From a virus, in the IMG/VR virus record IMGVR_UViG_3300025276_000157, positions 1 through 28,874 of that record: a stretch of 28,874 nt of DNA; one strand, written 5' to 3'. The first letter of the stretch is position 1. Every line of letters starts with the position of its first letter. A model generated the notes under the pieces. That model did no database searches, had not been told where the DNA came from, and worked only from the letters and a program-made list of their open reading frames with translations. The translations under genes were made by a program, and so were the position numbers. This document shows, piece after piece, positions 15,144-22,295 of this stretch.

Positions 15144-16874
15144 TTAGTGTGTTTCCGACCAGTCGCTTCCGACTTGATACTCTCCTGCCAATGGGCAGTT
15201 GAGTTTGTAGTGGTTTCCTGCCGCTTCAATGCAAGCAGTTGCGAGCCATCCAAACCTTTCTGCGTCCTTCTCTGCGACCTCCGTCTGGATTTCATCGTGT
15301 ATGTTGCCTATAAATTTATAATCAAGTTTATGTGCAGTTGCGTACTCGTCTAACAGAACCAGTGCTTTCTTCATAACGATAGCCCCTGCGCTCTGTAGTA
15401 GTGTATTCAACGCCGCGTGTTCTGACCGTACAGCGACCCTTCTTCCATCCAATCCAAGAAGGAAACCTCTTCGACTAGCAACTGCAACTCGTTCTCGTAG
15501 CTTTCTAAGAGCTGGCGTATTGTTAAGGAACTTTTCTTTAAGTCGCTTACCAGCGCCTGCACTTCCTCCAACGATACTTCCGATTTTACTATCTCCTGCT
15601 CCGTACAGGAAAGCGTAGATAAAAGTCTTTGCTTGGTCTCTAGTTGCAATGCCCGCAGCCAACTGGTTTGCCGTGTGAATATCTCCATTGAGAATTTCAT
15701 TAGTGTATCCCTCGTCATTCATGTAATGAGCAAGCATACGTAACTCTAAGCCGCTTGCATCCATACCTACTAACTTGTAACCTTTAGGTACTATCCATAC
15801 CTCTCGACACTCTTTGCCGTAGGGTGAATACCCTGCCGGAACCTGACCCATGTTTGGGCTAGAGTGTGTCATCCTGCCGGTTACTGCGCCATTGGGATTA
15901 ACATAACCATGTACTCTACCATCATCCTTAACAGCGTCTAACCAGCTCTGAACCTGTGCAATCCGCTTCTGTACCATAAGGTACTCACCTATCAGCTCCG
16001 CTTCCGGTATACCCTTTACCTTTCTAAGAACGCCTTCGTCAACGATTGGCTGTCCTTTCTCTGTAAAGGTCTCTGGAACCCATCCGAAATATTGTAGGTA
16101 ACGTCCTATCTGTTGACGTGAGCCTAAGTTAAACTCTGGATAATCCAGTCTGCTGAATGGTGCTGTTGCTGTTGTCCACTGTTCCCCCAAGAACTTCAGG
16201 CCGACTATTGAGTAACTGCCGTCCTTCTTTACCTTGGGTGTTATCTCCTTAATGAATGTAGGTAGCGGTGTAAACTTCTCATGTACCTTATCCTCTAAGT
16301 CGAACTTCTTTTCCTTTAGCTTGGCTAGAAGTACAAACGATTTCTCTTGGTCTAAAAGCCATCCGTTTTTAACTTGATTGCTAATAATTGCTTGTACCGC
16401 ACTTTCCAAATCAAGGCTGCTAGTTCTAAAATCAGCAAGCGCTCGAAGTAACTTCTGGTACACCAATTCATTAACCCTAACATCTTGCTTACAATACTCC
16501 ACCATGTCCTGCGAAAAATTAAGCCAATCACTGTGTTCTCCTTTCGGTTGTTGTAACAACTGTCCCCAGTTAGCCAATGAATGACCGCCTTGAAGTGATG
16601 GCTCTGCCAGTCTGGACATAACTAATGTGTCAGTTACTTTACACTTACTGAAGTCTACCTTGAGCAGCTTCTCTAGTACTGGTATGTCGTAACCAATAAT
16701 GTTATGGCCGATAACTTCCAGTTCTTCCTGCTCTTCAATCCAATCCTTGAAACTAGATATGCTGTCTCCTGTCCACTCAATGTACTCCTTAGAGTGACGC
16801 TCATAAGCTATGATACACCATATCGTATCTGGGTCTAAACCGTTAGCTTCAATGTCAAAGACTATCTGCTTCAT
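15144..16874 (-). CDS. Family A DNA polymerase with 3'-5' exonuclease (T7 gp5-like)
   Basis: Replicative polymerase of the phage. N-terminal proofreading domain: FDIEANGL (D7, E9), HNIIGYD (D63) and YCKQD (Y127, D131). Polymerase domain: motif A GMDASGLELRMLAHYM (D372), motif B RDQAKTFIYAFLYGAG (K416, Y420) and motif C HDEIQ (H526-E528). These are nearly identical to the T7 motifs. Y420 is the counterpart of T7 Y526 and E. coli Pol I F762, the residue that affects discrimination against dideoxynucleotides. At 576 residues it is about 130 shorter than T7 gp5 (704), so the long thumb loop that binds host thioredoxin in T7 is probably missing. It abuts the primase-helicase gene without a gap. 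Confidence 0.96.
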   Translation of the reverse strand: MKQIVFDIEANGLDPDTIWCIIAYERHSKEYIEWTGDSISSFKDWIEEQEELEVIGHNIIGYDIPVLEKLLKVDFSKCKVTDTLVMSRLAEPSLQGGHSLANWGQLLQQPKGEHSDWLNFSQDMVEYCKQDVRVNELVYQKLLRALADFRTSSLDLESAVQAIISNQVKNGWLLDQEKSFVLLAKLKEKKFDLEDKVHEKFTPLPTFIKEITPKVKKDGSYSIVGLKFLGEQWTTATAPFSRLDYPEFNLGSRQQIGRYLQYFGWVPETFTEKGQPIVDEGVLRKVKGIPEAELIGEYLMVQKRIAQVQSWLDAVKDDGRVHGYVNPNGAVTGRMTHSSPNMGQVPAGYSPYGKECREVWIVPKGYKLVGMDASGLELRMLAHYMNDEGYTNEILNGDIHTANQLAAGIATRDQAKTFIYAFLYGAGDSKIGSIVGGSAGAGKRLKEKFLNNTPALRKLRERVAVASRRGFLLGLDGRRVAVRSEHAALNTLLQSAGAIVMKKALVLLDEYATAHKLDYKFIGNIHDEIQTEVAEKDAERFGWLATACIEAAGNHYKLNCPLAGEYQVGSDWSETH

Positions 16875-18506
16875 TTAAAACTCCACGTTATCCTCTGTGG
16901 GGCAAGCTGTCTCAATCATACGTCCAGACTCTGCGTCATAGTACAGGTAACAAGCCGCGCCAGTTAAGCCTACAAACCGATTCTTCATTACCCTAACGCA
17001 CGTAGTATTTCTAGTCTGCTCGTCTGAGTGTTGCTGATTACGTTCTAAACCGATAACCATGTCACTCAACTGCGCAATGCTCTGGCTACCACGTAAGTCT
17101 GCTAGACTAATCTTACCACCGTCCTCGTGTGCTATGCCTGACGAACGCTTAAGATGTGAGACTAAGAACATACCAACACCAGTCTCTTGAACTATCGAAC
17201 GTAGGTTAGTCATAATACGGTCAATGGCTTTACGCTCGTCGCCGTTCTCCTGACTAGATACCACGATACTCAAATGGTCTAGGATAATCCACTTACAATC
17301 TAAGCCTTTAGCCATGTAACGTATGCGAGACATTAGGTGGTCTTCCTGAGCACTACCAAAGTGGTCTAACAAATGGATGCGGTCTAAACCGAAAGTGCGT
17401 TCCCAATAACCCCGCTCTTCTTCGTCTGTTACAGTCTCTGCTACGTCTGGCTTATGTAGTAACTTGTTAGCTTCAACAGACATAATACCTACAGTGGTCT
17501 TAGGGATGTTTTCCTCTAACGCTAGGATGCCTATCTTATCCTCTGTGTTCATCAACAGGTAATGTTGTAGCTCTCTCATTATCTGAGACTTGCCCATGCC
17601 AGAGCCTGAAGTAAAGGTAACTAGCTCTTGCCGTCTGAATCCATAGGTGAACTCATTCAGACAAGCCCACGGATAAGGTATAGAGGTTACTTTCTTCTGC
17701 TCTTTAAGCATCTTCCATGTATCGAGACCTGAGACAATGCCGTCCGGTCGATAGGGTTTAGCATCCCACCACGCTCTAGTGAACTCCTGTATCTTCTTGG
17801 CCTTGAGCATATCCCCTGCGTCCTTCACGGACAGTACTACGTTCTTAGCCTTGTTAGGTGTGAACAAACCAAGCACTGCTGATGCTGCTTCCTGTCCCGC
17901 TTTGTCATTATCGAAACAGATGACTACGTTCTCAAACGACTCTAGCCATTCCAAGTTAGCTTTAATATCCTTGCTGGCTCCTGATGCGCCCGACCTGATA
18001 GACACTACAGGCCACTTGCCGTCGAACATCTCACTGACTGCTAGTGCATCCGCTTCGCCTTCCGTGATAGTAATGTACTTACCACCTTCCCTGAATGCCT
18101 GCTGTCCGAACAACCCTACGTTATCAAAGTTACCTGTCGCATAGAAACCTTTCGTCTCTACCTGTCTAACCTTCGTCCCTGTCGGCTTGTTACTATCTTT
18201 ATCATAGTAGGGATAGTGGTGCTTGACAATTTTACCCTCTGGTGAGAACTCCACAGTAACACCAAACTTCTGTGCTATACCCTGTGAGATTCTACGGTCT
18301 GGAATTGCCGCTATAACTCCCGTCATTTCAAATGCCCTTGCTGTTGTACGTGGTGCAAAGTCAGGGGCAGTTCCGTTGCCCTGCTCGTGGTGCCCACAAC
18401 CTGCTGAGAAACAGTAGGCGTGGCCATCAGAGTACCTTGCTAGATTGTTAGCTGAGCCACACGCTGGGCATGACTCATGCTTTACAAAGGTAGACTCGTC
18501 CGTCAT
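16875..18506 (-). CDS. Bifunctional primase-helicase (T7 gp4-like)
   Basis: It unwinds the duplex and makes RNA primers at the fork. Domains in order: zinc ribbon with C13, C16, C32 and C37 (CPACGS ... YCFSAGCGHH); TOPRIM primase core with ITEGEADAL (E149, E151) and VICFDNDKAG (D199, D201); linker around 245-290; DnaB/RecA-type helicase with Walker A SGSGMGKS (301-307), Walker B CKWIILDHLS (D410), and LRGSQSIAQLSDMV (471-484). The length of 543 is close to T7 gp4 (566). The start overlaps the SSB stop as TAATG with GAGG 7 bases upstream, so primase-helicase and SSB are co-translated. Confidence 0.95.
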   Translation of the reverse strand: MTDESTFVKHESCPACGSANNLARYSDGHAYCFSAGCGHHEQGNGTAPDFAPRTTARAFEMTGVIAAIPDRRISQGIAQKFGVTVEFSPEGKIVKHHYPYYDKDSNKPTGTKVRQVETKGFYATGNFDNVGLFGQQAFREGGKYITITEGEADALAVSEMFDGKWPVVSIRSGASGASKDIKANLEWLESFENVVICFDNDKAGQEAASAVLGLFTPNKAKNVVLSVKDAGDMLKAKKIQEFTRAWWDAKPYRPDGIVSGLDTWKMLKEQKKVTSIPYPWACLNEFTYGFRRQELVTFTSGSGMGKSQIMRELQHYLLMNTEDKIGILALEENIPKTTVGIMSVEANKLLHKPDVAETVTDEEERGYWERTFGLDRIHLLDHFGSAQEDHLMSRIRYMAKGLDCKWIILDHLSIVVSSQENGDERKAIDRIMTNLRSIVQETGVGMFLVSHLKRSSGIAHEDGGKISLADLRGSQSIAQLSDMVIGLERNQQHSDEQTRNTTCVRVMKNRFVGLTGAACYLYYDAESGRMIETACPTEDNVEF

Positions 18507-18880
18507 TAAAAATCCTCATTCGAGTCTGTCTGTTCCGCTACCTCTAATACTTTGACCTTGTTGAGGTATGTGCTAGTGCCGTGTACTGGGTGTGGTGAAC
18601 CTTCCTGCCAGAGGATACGTACCTTAGAACCCCGTGGTACCCGACCAACGAACGGTGAGCCGTCTGCATTCTGAATGCCTACCTCAAACTTACTAGCGAA
18701 CTTCCGCTGCTTGACACCTTCGTACTCCCGTAGCTTGACACCTCGTGCGTCTAGGTCGCTTGCTTTCTCTTCATCTAATGACAACACCAAAGAGAACTTA
18801 CCAGTTGACTGACCGTTATACATTTCATGCTCGGTTAGATTCTCGAACGCTACTAAACCTTCCAATACTTCTGCTGACAT
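18506..18880 (-). CDS. Single-stranded DNA-binding protein (T7 gp2.5-like role)
   Basis: The 124-residue protein is beta-rich with conserved-looking aromatic and basic positions (YNGQSTGKFSLVLSL, GVKQRKFASKFEVGI, VPRGSKVRILWQEG) and an acidic C-terminus ending TDSNEDF, typical of phage and bacterial SSBs that recruit partners through an acidic tail with a terminal Phe. It is the first gene behind the consensus promoter at 18978-19006 and precedes primase-helicase and polymerase. ATG at 18880 has AAGG 8 bases upstream. The overall fold is inferred (OB fold), but the tail and context make the call good. Confidence 0.8.
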   Translation of the reverse strand: MSAEVLEGLVAFENLTEHEMYNGQSTGKFSLVLSLDEEKASDLDARGVKLREYEGVKQRKFASKFEVGIQNADGSPFVGRVPRGSKVRILWQEGSPHPVHGTSTYLNKVKVLEVAEQTDSNEDF

Positions 18881-18910
18881 ATCTATTACCTTTTATTTAT
18901 TAATTAAAGT

Positions 18911-18943
18911 GTTACTACTTAAGTATACCTTAGTTAGTTACTT
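18911..18943 (-). promoter_or_regulatory. Composite leader motif, copy 1 (replication operon leader)
   Basis: On the - strand, AAGTAAC (18943-18937) is followed after 11 bases by TACTTAAGTA and then directly by GTAAC (18915-18911). The motif lies about 30-60 bases after the predicted start of the SSB transcript and upstream of the SSB ribosome binding site. TATACTTAAGTA is half of a near-palindrome, GTATACTTAAGTATAC. The same elements recur at 23875 and 24102. Confidence 0.6.
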
Positions 18944-18977
18944 TTAAGTTTATTATAAAAGAACATAACATAAGTAT

Positions 18978-19006
18978 ATTATAGCATTAATTGTTACTCT
19001 TGTCAA
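18978..19006 (-). promoter_or_regulatory. Consensus sigma70-type promoter for SSB-primase-polymerase genes
   Basis: TTGACA (19006-19001) and TATAAT (18983-18978) on the - strand are both perfect and separated by 17 bases; TGC before the -10 gives an extended -10 (TGCTATAAT). The -35 lies within the last codons of the upstream zinc-ribbon gene. The start would fall near 18971, leaving a leader of about 90 bases before SSB. Confidence 0.9.
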
Positions 19007-19199
19007 ACCCTAATGACTCTAAGTCTAAACTTTCTTCGTTATCCTGCCAACCTAATGACGCACCTTCGAACGAAAGTGCCGCACTGGTTGAAATACTCAT
19101 ACAATTATAACACAAGTCTAAAGGTTTGTCTGTATTATAATCCGTCCTCTTTAGCTCTGATTCCGTCATAATGGTGTCACACGCTTTACATCTGCTCAT
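18987..19199 (-). CDS. Small C4 zinc-ribbon protein (70 aa)
   Basis: It begins MSRCKACDTIMTESEL and has LCYNCM 24 residues later, giving CxxC...CxxC, followed by an acidic, Ser/Leu-rich tail (EESLDLESLGFD). This N-terminal ribbon with a T-E-xE-L helix is common in small T7-like and marine phage proteins of unknown role. Its start overlaps the upstream stop as ATGA and the -35 box of the replication promoter lies in its final codons. Confidence 0.75.
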   Translation of the reverse strand: MSRCKACDTIMTESELKRTDYNTDKPLDLCYNCMSISTSAALSFEGASLGWQDNEESLDLESLGFDKSNN

Positions 19200-19420
19200 T
19201 TTATATGCACTCCTATCGTGTCATAGTGTACCTTTTCGAAGTCACTTCGGGCCATGGTGTACAGGTCATGCTGTATGTGCCGCGCTGCGGCCTGCTGCAT
19301 CTCTGACACGCTCATGGTGTACATCAGGTACGCTGTAACCTCTGAAACTTTAACGTGGTCATCGTCGCCAATCCAGTCATTCCCACCATAGCCTATAAGT
19401 TGTGCTTTAATCTTACTCAT
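19196..19420 (-). CDS. Hypothetical protein (74 aa)
   Basis: The start is ATG at 19420 with GAGG 9 bases upstream; the longer frame to 19441 enters the upstream micro-gene. It has a Gly-rich acidic N-terminal part (GYGGNDWIGDDDH) and a helical half with MSVSEMQQAAARHIQHDLYT. No family is recognised. Its stop overlaps the zinc-ribbon start (ATGA). Confidence 0.7.
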   Translation of the reverse strand: MSKIKAQLIGYGGNDWIGDDDHVKVSEVTAYLMYTMSVSEMQQAAARHIQHDLYTMARSDFEKVHYDTIGVHIK

Positions 19421-19490
19421 TATCAAAAACCTCATTTGCACAATAAATTAAACCTAGTATAACTCCAGTTCCTAATATAGCTAATATCAT
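19413..19490 (-). CDS. Micro membrane peptide (25 aa)
   Basis: ATG at 19490 overlaps the stop of the upstream gene (ATGA), and its own stop lies 8 bases inside the next gene. The product is MILAILGTGVILGLIYCA plus NEVFDNE: a single hydrophobic helix with an acidic tail. Tight coupling on both sides argues that it is translated; the small size keeps confidence moderate. Confidence 0.5.
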   Translation of the reverse strand: MILAILGTGVILGLIYCANEVFDNE

Positions 19491-19690
19491 TCGTCTTCCT
19501 CTACTTCCCAAACGTTCCCCAGTGTAACAATAAAGAAGGGTATAAGCAACACTAAACCATCAAAGGCCATCACACTCATCTCATCCTCTCTAACTGTCCA
19601 CACTGGGCGACTAGCTACGCTCTCTATGTCAAAACCAAACCCGAACCTCGGTTCTACGTTTAAAAACATTCCAAAAATATTAGTTTGCAT
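19487..19690 (-). CDS. Small membrane protein, unknown (67 aa)
   Basis: ATG at 19690 overlaps the MazG-like gene stop by 11 bases, with GGAAG about 8 bases upstream. Residues 1-40 are soluble (FGFGFDIESVASRPVW); residues 42-62 (AFDGLVLLIPFFIVTLGNVW) are hydrophobic and the end EVEEDE is acidic. No family is recognised. Confidence 0.65.
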   Translation of the reverse strand: MQTNIFGMFLNVEPRFGFGFDIESVASRPVWTVREDEMSVMAFDGLVLLIPFFIVTLGNVWEVEEDE

Positions 19691-20012
19691 CTTTAATCTT
19701 CCCGCTGTCGTCTATTAAATCCTTCACGAATACCCCATCAACCATCTTGCCCGTTCGATACTTAATATCATTGTATGCGTGATACATACACTCAAACAGC
19801 GTCAGATTGTTCCTGTGGGCGATGTTAATAAGCACCACTAGTATATCACCTATATCGTCAATCGGCGTTAGGTCGCCATCTAATGACAATCTAAGCTCCT
19901 CTACCTCCTCTAGTAACTTACTAAACTGCGCTATATCTGTACTACCCTCAATAAGGTTGCGTGCTTTGTGCCAGTCTAAGATTTTTTCTTCGATGTTCAT
20001 TATTACTGCCAT
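19680..20012 (-). CDS. MazG-like nucleotide pyrophosphohydrolase (110 aa)
   Basis: All-alpha NTP pyrophosphatase signatures are visible: W14 in DWHKARNL, the ExxE motif in KLLEEVEEL (E35, E36, E39) and a second metal motif in DDIGDILVVLINIA (D52, D56). Such enzymes hydrolyse (d)NTPs or related nucleotides to monophosphates, and phage members have been linked with nucleotide-pool cleaning and with lowering host alarmone signalling. ATG at 20012 has GAGG 9 bases upstream. It lies in the early leftward cluster, as in other podoviruses. Substrate cannot be told from sequence. Confidence 0.85.
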   Translation of the reverse strand: MAVIMNIEEKILDWHKARNLIEGSTDIAQFSKLLEEVEELRLSLDGDLTPIDDIGDILVVLINIAHRNNLTLFECMYHAYNDIKYRTGKMVDGVFVKDLIDDSGKIKDAN

Positions 20013-20013
20013 T

Positions 20014-20118
20014 TTAACAACCCTCTATTATCCCTGCTAATTTTAGTATACCAGCTACAAATACAAAGCCGCAGCCAAGTACCCACAATGTAACCATTAA
20101 GTGTCCGAAAGTATCCAT
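20014..20118 (-). CDS. Micro membrane protein (34 aa)
   Basis: The frame encodes MDTFGHLMVTLWVLGCGF and VFVAGILKLAGIIEGC, essentially one membrane helix with a C-terminal Cys. It fits exactly between the stop of the upstream gene (20120) and the MazG-like start (20012). No family is known to me. Confidence 0.5.
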   Translation of the reverse strand: MDTFGHLMVTLWVLGCGFVFVAGILKLAGIIEGC

Positions 20119-20119
20119 C

Positions 20120-20251
20120 TTAATCTTCGCCTCTGTAGTTTACCTGCTGTTTAATGTCTGCAATCACCTGCTGTAACTCCGTCAGGCTTTGCCCTAGCTC
20201 CTCTATTGTCTCTGCTAATAGGTCGTTCTCTGTACTGTTGTCTGTAATCAT
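20120..20251 (-). CDS. Small coiled-coil protein (43 aa)
   Basis: ATG at 20251 overlaps the upstream TGA (ATGA). The product is an uninterrupted acidic helix, with heptad-like spacing in LLAETIEELGQSLTELQQVI and ending KQQVNYRGED. It probably oligomerises. The function is unknown. Confidence 0.55.
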   Translation of the reverse strand: MITDNSTENDLLAETIEELGQSLTELQQVIADIKQQVNYRGED

Positions 20252-20490
20252 AGCTTTTTTACCTTCTCATAGTATTTTAATTCGCTGTGTAAATGCTCTA
20301 GGGCGTATAGGTCGTCCTCGTCCGGCTCAAAGTTTTCATCCCTAAACAGTTTCTCTGTCATTAAGGTGACTTCTAGCATCATAGCACCGAACCTATCCCG
20401 AACCTCACCCACGTCTACATCCGATTCTTTTTTGTTAAAATGTGGGTCTCTTCTATCCTCATCGCTTACTCTGCACCCGTTTATATTCAT
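20248..20490 (-). CDS. Hypothetical protein (80 aa)
   Basis: Charged and helical, with KESDVDVGEVRDRFGAMML and an acidic stretch (NFEPDEDDLYALEHLHSEL). There is no membrane segment. It overlaps the upstream gene by 32 bases and the downstream one by 4 (ATGA). The ribosome binding site is weak. No family is recognised. Confidence 0.6.
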   Translation of the reverse strand: MNINGCRVSDEDRRDPHFNKKESDVDVGEVRDRFGAMMLEVTLMTEKLFRDENFEPDEDDLYALEHLHSELKYYEKVKKL

Positions 20491-20632
20491 TATAGTGTCG
20501 CCCGTAGTGTTTTTGGTTGTCTAAGCGTAATCGCTCTAATTGTTCGACTAGTATATCAGCTTGCTTTGTCTCTGTAAATATAATATTGCATATCAGTTTA
20601 CCATGCTCTTTTTTAAACTCTGTATACGTCAT
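20459..20632 (-). CDS. Hypothetical protein (57 aa)
   Basis: ATG at 20632 directly adjoins the upstream stop. The sequence has EFKKEHGKLICNIIFTETK, an Arg/Leu-rich helix (LERLRLDNQ) and a basic end (KRVQSKR). The final 32 bases overlap the next gene. It could bind nucleic acid given the charge, but nothing specific is visible. Confidence 0.5.
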   Translation of the reverse strand: MTYTEFKKEHGKLICNIIFTETKQADILVEQLERLRLDNQKHYGRHYNEYKRVQSKR

Positions 20633-20761
20633 TTAAAAACCCCCTGTATATATAATTTTGTGTACACCGTCCACAGAGGACGCTTGAAAAGTTAAACCCT
20701 GAGCCACAGCCATATAAACCATAGCTTGAAACTCTTTTATGTCTAATGTTGTATAATTCAT
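20633..20761 (-). CDS. Hypothetical micro-protein (42 aa)
   Basis: The product begins MNYTTLDIKEFQAMVYMAVA and ends GVHKIIYTGGF. It is mildly hydrophobic without a clear membrane helix. It tiles between two neighbours with 0-1 base gaps. No family is recognised. Confidence 0.5.
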   Translation of the reverse strand: MNYTTLDIKEFQAMVYMAVAQGLTFQASSVDGVHKIIYTGGF

Positions 20762-20762
20762 T

Positions 20763-20879
20763 TTAAAACCCCGCGGCTGCGTTATATGTCAACTTTACAA
20801 GGGTGACTACTAACCCGCCACCTACAATGCCCGCTGAAAATAACAGAACCAGTTGCAATAATCTTTTATATTTATTCAT
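20763..20879 (-). CDS. Micro membrane protein (38 aa)
   Basis: Basic start (MNKYKRLLQ), then one hydrophobic helix (LVLLFSAGIVGGGLVVTLV) and a short tail. It overlaps the upstream gene end by 8 bases. It resembles a small inner-membrane peptide; the role is unknown. Confidence 0.5.
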   Translation of the reverse strand: MNKYKRLLQLVLLFSAGIVGGGLVVTLVKLTYNAAAGF

Positions 20880-20997
20880 TATATAGCGCCTTTATTACGT
20901 CTAAGGGCATAACGCCCTCCAGTAGTTCTAAAAGTAATAAATCAGCCTCTCGATTGCGTTTCTTTTGTTCTTCTTCTTCTTCTGTTTGTTTGTTCAC
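20872..20997 (-). CDS. Small acidic helical protein with poly-Glu start (41 aa)
   Basis: GTG start at 20997 is fixed by GGAGG 8 bases upstream. The product begins MNKQTEEEEEQKKRNREADL and continues LLLELLEGVMPLDVIKALYNE, an amphipathic helix. The strong ribosome binding site supports translation. Function unknown. Confidence 0.6.
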   Translation of the reverse strand: MNKQTEEEEEQKKRNREADLLLLELLEGVMPLDVIKALYNE

Positions 20998-21012
20998 TGT
21001 TAAAGCCTCCAA

Positions 21013-21168
21013 TTAACTGTTTAACCATTCATCATAGGTTTTTAACGGCTTTCCGGTGGTGAAGTCTAAGCCGTTACCATCATTCGCACAAGATAGATAT
21101 ATATGATACTCGCTATCATTATCGCCGCGCGCTTGGGTTCGCCAGTCTTGATTGTATTCAAGTTCCAT
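21013..21168 (-). CDS. Hypothetical protein (51 aa)
   Basis: ATG at 21168 has a perfect AGGAGG 6 bases upstream, one of the best in the early region. The protein is soluble and polar: YNQDWRTQARGDNDSEYHIY, then SCANDGNGLDFTTGKPLKTY and a DEWLNS end. The GNGLDFTTGKPLKTYDEWLNS ending is compact and probably folded. The gene has no recognised family. Confidence 0.65.
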   Translation of the reverse strand: MELEYNQDWRTQARGDNDSEYHIYLSCANDGNGLDFTTGKPLKTYDEWLNS

Positions 21169-21178
21169 TTTTAACCTC

Positions 21179-21325
21179 CTATAGAGTCATAATTGTAATA
21201 ATAAACCATTTAAACACTGGTAGGCAAACCGCTACGCCTAACAGTACCACAGACCCGCAAAAGATGTTCGCTTTTAAGGTCTCCCGCGCCTCTGTTTCTA
21301 ATTGTCTACGCTTTGCACTATTCAC
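21179..21325 (-). CDS. Small membrane protein (48 aa)
   Basis: GTG at 21325 overlaps the preceding stop as GTGA. A basic/charged N-terminus (MNSAKRRQLETEARETLK) precedes one hydrophobic helix (FCGSVVLLGVAVCLPVF) and WFIITIMTL. Unknown function. Confidence 0.5.
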   Translation of the reverse strand: MNSAKRRQLETEARETLKANIFCGSVVLLGVAVCLPVFKWFIITIMTL

Positions 21326-21534
21326 GATATAAGCCCCTTTTGAATTGTCACGCCTAGTACGTCGCTATCTGTTCTTTCTTGCCCGCAAAATGGGTGAGTG
21401 GCTACATAGCGTGTCTTTATATGTTCACCTGCGCTATTATAAGTCTTTAAAATATCCGTTACAGTCTCGACGCGCTCATTATTGGTCAGTTTGCCGCGCT
21501 GCTTAATAAACTTTGTACCGATTGCAATTGTCAT
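21322..21534 (-). CDS. Conserved phage hypothetical protein (70 aa)
   Basis: The sequence TKFIKQRGK, then VTDILKTYNSAGEHIKTRYV and ATHPFCGQ ending in VTIQKGLI follows a pattern I know from many small phage proteins (ILKTYNSKGE..KTRYVATH.F.GQ...V....V.I..GLI). Its role is not known. It is the first gene behind the consensus promoter at 21567-21596, with AAGGA upstream of the ATG at 21534. Confidence 0.75.
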   Translation of the reverse strand: MTIAIGTKFIKQRGKLTNNERVETVTDILKTYNSAGEHIKTRYVATHPFCGQERTDSDVLGVTIQKGLIS

Positions 21535-21566
21535 AATGTTTTAATCCTTTTGTGTGTATGTCCGCT

Positions 21567-21596
21567 ATTATAAGTTAATAGCTACAATACTGTCAA
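21567..21596 (-). promoter_or_regulatory. Sigma70-type promoter (18-base spacer)
   Basis: On the - strand TTGACA (21596-21591) and TATAAT (21572-21567) are perfect hexamers, 18 bases apart. Both lie in the final codons and stop of the GP88-like gene. It would drive the small genes from 21534 leftward. Confidence 0.85.
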
Positions 21597-22233
21597 CATG
21601 TTTTAGCATCTTTTTTCCGTGGGCAGGATATGCCACGACAGCTACATTTTTAGACCAACAAAGTCTACAGGTCGCGCATTTGCCGCCCCTGTCGTACGCC
21701 TCACAGACTGACATATTAGGCAGGCTATGCGATACCGTGGGAATGATAGTCGAACTGTTGGCCGCTCCCTGTACTGTCTCACCTGTTACGCTATCACTAG
21801 ATAGGCGAACAACCACGTTGGGTAATGCATTCATAGTGTCCAATATAGAAGCGAACTTCTCAAATTTATGCATACGAGTTGGCAACCAGTGGTTACACCA
21901 CGGCGTTCGCTTCATAACTTCGAGAACCTTCTCTGCTAGTGCTAGGCTGTACAGGTCGCCGCTATCAAACCACCTAAAGTATCTGTCATTGTCTAGCTCT
22001 GCCGCCATAACATCAACCCAGTCACTCTGTTTCCAATCCTCTCGGTTATGCTCTCTCGGCGCTTTAACACTGCCCATGGAATAGAATCCGGTCGTCGCGT
22101 AGCAACCCTTGCAGGCGTCAACTAGTTCACCATCCGGCTTTGTACTAGCGGGGCAGGTGTCCAAAGCTTGTAGAGACCAGCTACGACAAGGCATTTTACT
22201 AGGCTTAGAGAATCTCGGTTTGGCTTGTGTCAT
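21568..22233 (-). CDS. GP88 family protein (221 aa)
   Basis: The layout matches the phage GP88 family: an N-terminal CPAS..K..GEL..ACKGCYA box (C27, C41, C44), FRWFDSGDLYSLALA with a later WLPTR, VVRLSSD, and a C-terminal cysteine knuckle CEAYDRGGKCATCRLCW (C177, C186, C189, C192). The ordered Cys sets suggest bound metal or an iron-sulphur cluster. The barrel-like pattern FRWxDSGD...PTR recalls radical-SAM proteins, but the canonical CxxxCxxC is not evident (CKGC is CxxC), so radical chemistry is unproven. It has its own promoter with an operator-like inverted repeat. AAGGTGA precedes the ATG at 22233. Biochemical role unknown. Confidence 0.8.
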   Translation of the reverse strand: MTQAKPRFSKPSKMPCRSWSLQALDTCPASTKPDGELVDACKGCYATTGFYSMGSVKAPREHNREDWKQSDWVDVMAAELDNDRYFRWFDSGDLYSLALAEKVLEVMKRTPWCNHWLPTRMHKFEKFASILDTMNALPNVVVRLSSDSVTGETVQGAANSSTIIPTVSHSLPNMSVCEAYDRGGKCATCRLCWSKNVAVVAYPAHGKKMLKHVDSIVAINL

Positions 22234-22267
22234 GATATCACCTTGTTTAGTTATTAATTGTTTTTAG

Positions 22268-22295
22268 TATACCGGCTATTATATACACCGGTATA
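22268..22295. promoter_or_regulatory. Operator-like inverted repeat centred on a -10 box
   Basis: TATACCGG at 22268-22275 and its exact reverse complement CCGGTATA at 22288-22295 flank a 12-base loop that contains the -10 hexamer of the - strand promoter (22278-22283). A dimeric regulator bound here would block or alter polymerase access. Confidence 0.6.

Noticed and set aside
20030-20060. TGGTATACT on the - strand as an extended -10 promoter before the MazG-like gene
   Set aside because: It lies inside a well-tiled small gene (20014-20118) and has no matching -35 box.
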